Assembly (NCBI GenBank): GCA_020430865.1
Contig: JAGQIY010000580.1
Coordinates: 1 to 17,852 of the forward strand
Length of the DNA: 17,852 bases
Source of the DNA: Myxococcales bacterium
Lineage (GTDB): Bacteria > Myxococcota > Polyangia > Polyangiales > Polyangiaceae
Direction: 5' to 3'
Shown here: one piece after another, positions 13,267 to 17,852 of the stretch
Numbering within the stretch: position 1 is the stretch's first letter
Layout of the letters: each line of letters starts with the position of its first letter
Position numbers and translations under genes: made by a program
Notes under the pieces: generated by a model
Databases searched by the model: none
Told to the model about the DNA's origin: nothing
What the model saw: the letters and a program-made list of their open reading frames with translations, nothing else

Positions 13267-15963
13267 ATGCTTCAGAAGCCAGGCAGAGCGTCCCCCGTGG
13301 GGCGGCGGGCCACGCCCGCAGGGCCGGCTCCTCCTCCGGAGCCCAGCTCGAGGCTCGAGCGTGTTCACCCGCTGTCCGCGCTTGCGCTGCTGATCGGCTG
13401 CATTGGCCTGGCGGCCTGCGATCGGACGCCCAGTGTGGGTGCGACGCCGGCGGCGTCCGTCGCCCCGAGCACCAGCGCGGAGGCAGACGAAGGCGAGCTG
13501 GAGGCGGCGGCCGACCCGAAAGAGCAGCTGGACCCCGCGGTTTGGCGCCCGAACCCGGCAGCGTCGCCAGGAGATGGAGAGCCTGCCAAGGACGCCAGTG
13601 TCGAGGACCTGCGGGCGTTCATCGCGGCGCACCCGAAGCACCCGAACCTCGAGCAGCTCGAAGTCCGACACGACGCGTTGCTCGCCCCGTGCCTGGTCAG
13701 CGAGCTGCCTCCCGCGCAGTCGTGGCCCCACCGGGTCGCGAGCTGTAACCCGCAGCAGGTGCTGGTCGCGGAGGGCATGCTGGGTCGCGCCGAGCGTTAC
13801 CTCGCGGAATGCATCCGTTGCAAGGACGAGTTCATGGTCAAGGCGCTGCGCACCCGCATGCGCTCCACCGCCCCGACCGCTCGCCGCGAAGCTGCGCTCC
13901 ACCGCCTCGAGGTCGGCCTGTTCAACCGCGACATCGACGCTGCGCAACAGGCGATCGCGGATCACGTGTATCTGGGCAAACCGTTCCTCGACTACGCGCG
14001 ACGCAAGCTGAAGCGCCGCTTCAAGCCGGACCAGCTCGACGGAGACCTCGGGGATCCGAGCTGCTCCAATCCGGTGCCCGACGGTGGCGGCACACGGGTC
14101 TTCTTCTCTCCAGAGCAGCCCGTGGGCGGCGAGGCGTTCCGTGTCATCGCGGTCAGTGAGACGCCGCGCAGGGGTGCGTCTCTCGGCCTCGTCCGCGCGG
14201 GAGGGGGTGAGGTGAAGCTCGAGCCCGCGCAGAGCGGCGGCGGACCGCCGTACTACTGGGTGGCCAAGGCGACGCTGGATAGTGGCAGCTACCGCGTGCG
14301 GCTCCAGGGCGGTGACGAAGCGCCGCTCTGCCAGCGCTTCGCGGTCAAGCGCCGGTCGGCGCCGAGACCTCGGACGGACGGCGAAGTCTGGCCCACCCGC
14401 AGAAGCTGGGACCGCGACTACGAGAACCTCTATTCCGTGTGGATAGCGACGCTGTTCGACGCCCCGGAAGCAACGACCTGGCATGGGTTCCACAGCGTGA
14501 CCCGGCAGGCGCAGCGCAACATCCTCTTCGATCATCTCGGCCTCGCCGAAGACTCCGGCAGCGGGCCCAACGCGCTGACCATGACCCCGGACTGCGCCGA
14601 TGGTCCCCACTTCTTCCGCGCCTACTTCGCCTGGAAGCTGTCATTGCCGTTCGGCTACCATCGCTGCCGTTTCGGGAGCGTCACGGGGGCTCCCAAGTGC
14701 GCCGACTGGACCACGAACGAAGGCGTGGCACCGGAGCCCGAGGAAGCCAGCGAGTCGAAGGCGACGGCCAGGCAGCGTTCCCCAGAAGAGGACGCTGGGG
14801 CGTCTCCAGAGCCCAGGGACGCCCGCGCTGGCGACGCCACCGCACCTGGCGAAGATCCCAGGCAGCCACGCAAGGTGCCCTTCGTTCGGCTGACAGAGCC
14901 CCGGGATCCGCCGGTCCGCGAGATGACACGCTTCCTGGCGCTGGTGAAGAACGAGATCAACGCACGCAGTCTGCGCACCGACTTCGCCGACAGCGTCACC
15001 GATCTCTACCCGGTGCCGCTGACCCGGGACGCGCTACGCCCCGGGACCGTGTATTCGGATCCGTACGGACACACCTACACGCTGGTGAAGTGGCAACCCC
15101 AGACCAAGGATCACGCCGGAGTGCTGCTGGCGGTCGACGCACAGCCCGACGAGACCATCAACATCAAGCGCTTCTGGCGCGGAAATTTCCTGTTCTCGCC
15201 CCTGGGGAAGATCGATGGTCACGGCTTCAAGGCGTTTCGGCCGATCGTGGTCCAGGAAGGTCACGACGGAGAGCCCGATCGTCTGGACCTGCTCAGCAAC
15301 TGGCAGATCGCCGTGGCCCGGGGTTACGCGAACTACAGCGCAGAGCAGGAGTCCTTCGACGCCCCGGGCTTCTACGGTCGCATGGAGCGACTGATCAACC
15401 CGGACCCGCTGAGCCCGGTGCTCGCATACAAGGAGCTGCACCGCGCGTTGCATCGCCAGCTGAGGCAGCGGGTCAAGGAGATCGACCTGGCTCAGGAATA
15501 TCTGCGCAGAAATCCTGGAGAGACCATCGAGATGCCGCGCGGGCAGGCGATCTTCCGCACCACGGGTCCCTGGGAGGCGCTCAGCACCCCGTGTCGGGAT
15601 CTGCGGTTGCTGGTCGGCATCGATGCCTTGCGGGACTTCCCGGAGCAGGTGATTCGTGTCGCGCCGCAGCCGGAGGTGCTGCGCAAGCACCTGGCGCGTC
15701 TACACGACGAGTGGAGCCGCGAGCGCCACATTCGCTACACCAAGAGCGACGGCAGCGTTCAGGATCTCAGCTTGCTCGAGGTGCTCCAGCGCGAGACGAA
15801 CCTCGAGCTGGGCTGGAATCCGAACGACTGTCCCGAGCGCCGCTGGGGAGCGCCCAGCGGGTCCGAGGAACTCAAGAGCTGCAAGTCGCAGGCTCCCGAC
15901 GAGCAACGTGGACGGATGGAGGCGTTCCGTCACTGGTTCGCGCATCGCTACAGCTGCGGCTAG
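13267..15963 (+). CDS. Large lipoprotein, possible NlpC/P60-like (papain-fold) cysteine peptidase
   Basis: The 898-residue protein has a long basic Pro-rich leader, a hydrophobic core (LSALALLIGCIGLAAC) and lipobox LAAC with Cys at residue 51. The leader is unusually long; an in-frame GTG at 13297 is an alternative start. A low-complexity linker (about 55-105) precedes a helical region with LRAFIAAHPKHPNLEQLE and CIRCKDEF, resembling tetratricopeptide-like helices. A beta region around residues 275-360 contains FRVIAVSETPRRG. Then comes TPDCADGPHFFRAYFAWKL with Cys443 placed as in NlpC/P60 DCSG motifs, an acidic Pro-rich insert (about 485-545), and RPGTVYSDPYGHTYTLVKW with His602 placed as a catalytic His. 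Catalysis is inferred from these motifs only; a non-enzymatic protein remains possible. It is divergent from the poly-Asp gene and 31 nt upstream of the GH31 gene, so those two may be co-transcribed. Confidence 0.85.
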   Translation: MLQKPGRASPVGRRATPAGPAPPPEPSSRLERVHPLSALALLIGCIGLAACDRTPSVGATPAASVAPSTSAEADEGELEAAADPKEQLDPAVWRPNPAASPGDGEPAKDASVEDLRAFIAAHPKHPNLEQLEVRHDALLAPCLVSELPPAQSWPHRVASCNPQQVLVAEGMLGRAERYLAECIRCKDEFMVKALRTRMRSTAPTARREAALHRLEVGLFNRDIDAAQQAIADHVYLGKPFLDYARRKLKRRFKPDQLDGDLGDPSCSNPVPDGGGTRVFFSPEQPVGGEAFRVIAVSETPRRGASLGLVRAGGGEVKLEPAQSGGGPPYYWVAKATLDSGSYRVRLQGGDEAPLCQRFAVKRRSAPRPRTDGEVWPTRRSWDRDYENLYSVWIATLFDAPEATTWHGFHSVTRQAQRNILFDHLGLAEDSGSGPNALTMTPDCADGPHFFRAYFAWKLSLPFGYHRCRFGSVTGAPKCADWTTNEGVAPEPEEASESKATARQRSPEEDAGASPEPRDARAGDATAPGEDPRQPRKVPFVRLTEPRDPPVREMTRFLALVKNEINARSLRTDFADSVTDLYPVPLTRDALRPGTVYSDPYGHTYTLVKWQPQTKDHAGVLLAVDAQPDETINIKRFWRGNFLFSPLGKIDGHGFKAFRPIVVQEGHDGEPDRLDLLSNWQIAVARGYANYSAEQESFDAPGFYGRMERLINPDPLSPVLAYKELHRALHRQLRQRVKEIDLAQEYLRRNPGETIEMPRGQAIFRTTGPWEALSTPCRDLRLLVGIDALRDFPEQVIRVAPQPEVLRKHLARLHDEWSRERHIRYTKSDGSVQDLSLLEVLQRETNLELGWNPNDCPERRWGAPSGSEELKSCKSQAPDEQRGRMEAFRHWFAHRYSCG

Positions 15964-15983
15964 CGTTGGTCACCGCGCGGAGT

Positions 15984-15994
15984 AGGATGAGGGG
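15984..15994 (+). promoter_or_regulatory. Ribosome binding site of the GH31 gene
   Basis: AGGATGAGGGG directly precedes ATG at 15995. An earlier ATG at 15987 inside it is out of frame and leads to a stop after about 40 codons. The ATG at 15995 opens the long GH31 frame with a proper lipoprotein signal. Confidence 0.5.
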
Positions 15995-17852
15995 ATGTCT
16001 GCGTGGGTCCAGCGTGCGCGTTGGTGTGCGCTCGTTTCGAGCTTGGGTCTGTATGCCTGTTCCAGTGACGAGGAGGGCGATCTCACCCCAAGAACCCTCG
16101 AGGTAGGCGACGCCAGGGTAACGCCGGGCGACGACGGCGGCATCGCTATTTCCGTGGGGGATCGAGATCTGATCCAGCTCGCCAGCCAGGGGCCGATCGC
16201 CAGGCGCTTCGGCTGGAGCTACTCGGGGGCCACCGCGCTGTTCACCTTCGAGCGCACGGGAGAAGAGGCCGTCCAGCTCGAGTACGACACGGGGCATGCA
16301 GCTCGCGAAGACTCGGGGGTCGTCATCCCGCTGCGCGCCGCCTCCGGATTTGGGGGCGAGGGCGCGCTGGCCGGCGCCGTTCACTTCAGCGAAGAGCGCC
16401 TGGGGACCACGCGCGTGCGCGTCGAAGTCGCCGCCAGCTACGACTCCCTGGCGCTGCCCCTGGTCTGCACGCCAGAGTCCTCCTTCTACGGCTTTGGCGG
16501 GCAGTACAACGCCATCGATCAACGGGGCGAGGTCTTCGACCTGTTCGTTCGCGAGCAGGGCATCGGGCGCGATCCGCAAAAGCCGTACGGCTTCCTCAAC
16601 GGCGGGCCCCACACGACCTACTTTCCGATGCCGTACTTCGTCGACGCGCGTGGCTTCGGCGTCTACTGGCGCACGGATCGCCGCAGCTTGCTCGACCTGT
16701 GTCGGTCGGAGCCCGACGTCGCCTGGATCGAGGTCGAGAGCGGGGAGCCGCTGGATCTGCTCCTGTTGCATGGACCGACGATGCCGAGAGTGGTCGAGGC
16801 GCTGAGCGAGGAGGTGGGGCGCCCCAAGGCACCACCAGCCTGGGCGTACGATCTCTGGGTCGGGGCTCAAGGCGGGCGCGATGCGGTGCTGGCCGAGGTG
16901 GCGGCGATTGAATCCGCGGGGATTCCGGCCGGTGCGTTCTGGGTGCAGGACTGGACGGGCATCCGCCAGAACCTGGACGGCGGGTTCGGGGTCAACTATC
17001 GCTGGACCGCCGACGAGGAGCTGTATCCCGACCTGCCGGGCATGATCAGCGGGCTCCACGATCAGGGCTATCGCTTCCTGAGCTACGCCAACCCGTTCGT
17101 GCCGAAGAACCTGAACCACTTCGCGGAGATGGACGCTCAGGGCCTGCTGATCCACAAGCAGGACGGCACGACGTACACGCCCATTGCGCCGAACGGCACG
17201 GCCTCGATGCCGGACCTGACCAACGAAGCTGCGCGTGAGTACGTGAAGCGCTACCTGCGGCAGATGGTGCGCGACGGTCACGACGGCTGGATGGCGGACT
17301 TCGGCGAGTGGCTGCCTCTGGACGCGGTGCTCGCTGATGGCAGCGACCCGGTGAAGGCGCACAATCGCTATCCGGTGGAGTGGCATCGCCTGTGGCGGGA
17401 GGTGATGGACGAGGAGCGCCCGGACGGTGACTTCGCCGTGTTCGGACGCTCGGGCTATGCCGGAGTGCAGCAGGTCAGTCAGATCCACTGGATCGGCGAT
17501 CAAGAGTGCGACTTCAAGCCGACGGATGGTCTGCCCACGGTGGTGCCGGCGATGCTCAACCTGGGTCTCTCGGGGGTGCCCTACGTGACTCACGACATCG
17601 CTGGTTTCAGCGGCGGACCGAGTACCAAGGAGCTGTTCATGCGCTGGACCGAGCTCGGGGCGTTCACGCCGATCATGCGCACGCACGAGGGCGCGAAGAA
17701 GCTCGAGAACTGGTCCTGGGAGAAGGACGCCGAGACCACGGCGCACTTCAGGCGCTTCGTGCTGATTCATCAGGCGTTGCGCCCCGAGTTCGAGCGGCTC
17801 GCCTCGGAGAGCGAAGCGACGTCGCTGCCAAGCATTCGCGCCCTCGTGATGC
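15995..17852 (+). CDS. Glycoside hydrolase family 31 alpha-glycosidase, lipoprotein (runs off right edge)
   Basis: The frame from ATG 15995 has no stop up to the window edge (619 codons visible). The N-terminus is a lipoprotein signal: SAWVQRARWCALVSSLGLYACSSDEEGD, lipobox LYAC. A beta-sandwich domain follows with SSFYGFGGQYNAIDQRG, the usual GH31 entry motif. The catalytic barrel shows FWVQDWTGIRQN, YRFLSYANPFV, nucleophile Asp435 in GWMADFGEWLP, acid/base Asp502 in HWIGDQECDF, then THDIAGFSGG and FTPIMRTHEGAKK. The WMADFGE and MRTHEG blocks place it near the YihQ branch (sulfoquinovosidases and related alpha-glucosidases). The stretch where YihQ has its sulfonate-binding Arg and Trp reads GGFGVNYRW here, and the Tyr of DIGGY is Phe, so activity on plain alpha-glucosides is more likely. 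It follows the putative peptidase lipoprotein by 31 nt. The C-terminal beta domain is outside the window. Confidence 0.93.
   Translation, partial: MSAWVQRARWCALVSSLGLYACSSDEEGDLTPRTLEVGDARVTPGDDGGIAISVGDRDLIQLASQGPIARRFGWSYSGATALFTFERTGEEAVQLEYDTGHAAREDSGVVIPLRAASGFGGEGALAGAVHFSEERLGTTRVRVEVAASYDSLALPLVCTPESSFYGFGGQYNAIDQRGEVFDLFVREQGIGRDPQKPYGFLNGGPHTTYFPMPYFVDARGFGVYWRTDRRSLLDLCRSEPDVAWIEVESGEPLDLLLLHGPTMPRVVEALSEEVGRPKAPPAWAYDLWVGAQGGRDAVLAEVAAIESAGIPAGAFWVQDWTGIRQNLDGGFGVNYRWTADEELYPDLPGMISGLHDQGYRFLSYANPFVPKNLNHFAEMDAQGLLIHKQDGTTYTPIAPNGTASMPDLTNEAAREYVKRYLRQMVRDGHDGWMADFGEWLPLDAVLADGSDPVKAHNRYPVEWHRLWREVMDEERPDGDFAVFGRSGYAGVQQVSQIHWIGDQECDFKPTDGLPTVVPAMLNLGLSGVPYVTHDIAGFSGGPSTKELFMRWTELGAFTPIMRTHEGAKKLENWSWEKDAETTAHFRRFVLIHQALRPEFERLASESEATSLPSIRALVM

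Noticed and set aside
13222..14610. 462-codon minus-strand frame opposite the large lipoprotein
   Set aside because: It overlaps the poly-Asp gene start and has Arg-rich, domain-free translation; the plus strand has a lipobox and coherent motifs.
15872..17770. 632-codon open frame on the minus strand opposite the GH31 gene
   Set aside because: It is a shadow: the translation is His/Arg/Val-rich with no domain, while the opposite strand encodes a clear GH31 enzyme.

Overview
The window is GC-rich, with long antisense shadow ORFs behind nearly every gene, many GTG starts and weak Shine-Dalgarno sequences. Five of its twelve genes carry lipoprotein signal peptides, several of them Cys-rich with Pro/Ala/Ser-rich linkers. 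With an oligopeptidase B, a Uup-type ABC-F protein and lipoprotein glycosidases, this fits a high-GC Gram-negative bacterium, most likely a myxobacterium (Myxococcota, Polyangia-like). That placement is inference from gene style, not from a marker gene.

Layout. Bases 1-154 hold the 5' end of an unrecognised minus-strand gene. A plus-strand oligopeptidase B (225-2315) converges, 2 nt apart, with a TetR/AcrR repressor (2318-2947, minus). An 872-base stretch without a convincing gene follows (2948-3819), rich in small inverted repeats. Next come two minus-strand genes 4 nt apart: a type III-fold PLP enzyme of the D-threonine aldolase / alanine racemase-N group (3820-5034) and a Cys-rich lipoprotein (5039-6265). 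Divergent from these is a plus-strand run: Uup-like ABC-F ATPase (6422-8410), zinc-independent quinone oxidoreductase (8429-9400) and a lipoprotein GH1 beta-glycosidase (9438-11111).

The right half is envelope-oriented. A Cys-rich lipoprotein (11243-12703) and a small exported protein ending in twelve aspartates (12819-13232) lie on the minus strand. A 34-nt divergent gap with two palindromes separates the small gene from a large plus-strand lipoprotein (13267-15963), whose Cys and His motifs suggest an NlpC/P60-like (papain-fold) peptidase. It is followed 31 nt later by a GH31 alpha-glycosidase lipoprotein (15995 onward), which runs off the right edge without a stop.

Reading together: the left half is housekeeping and accessory metabolism without an obvious shared pathway. 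The right half may be a surface-anchored set for polymer or cell-wall breakdown (GH1, GH31, possible peptidase, Cys-rich partners), but no transporter or regulator ties it into a defined system. The most unusual items are the poly-Asp protein, the putative peptidase lipoprotein, the oligopeptidase B with changed pocket residues, and the GH31 protein that resembles YihQ but appears to lack its sulfonate-binding residues.
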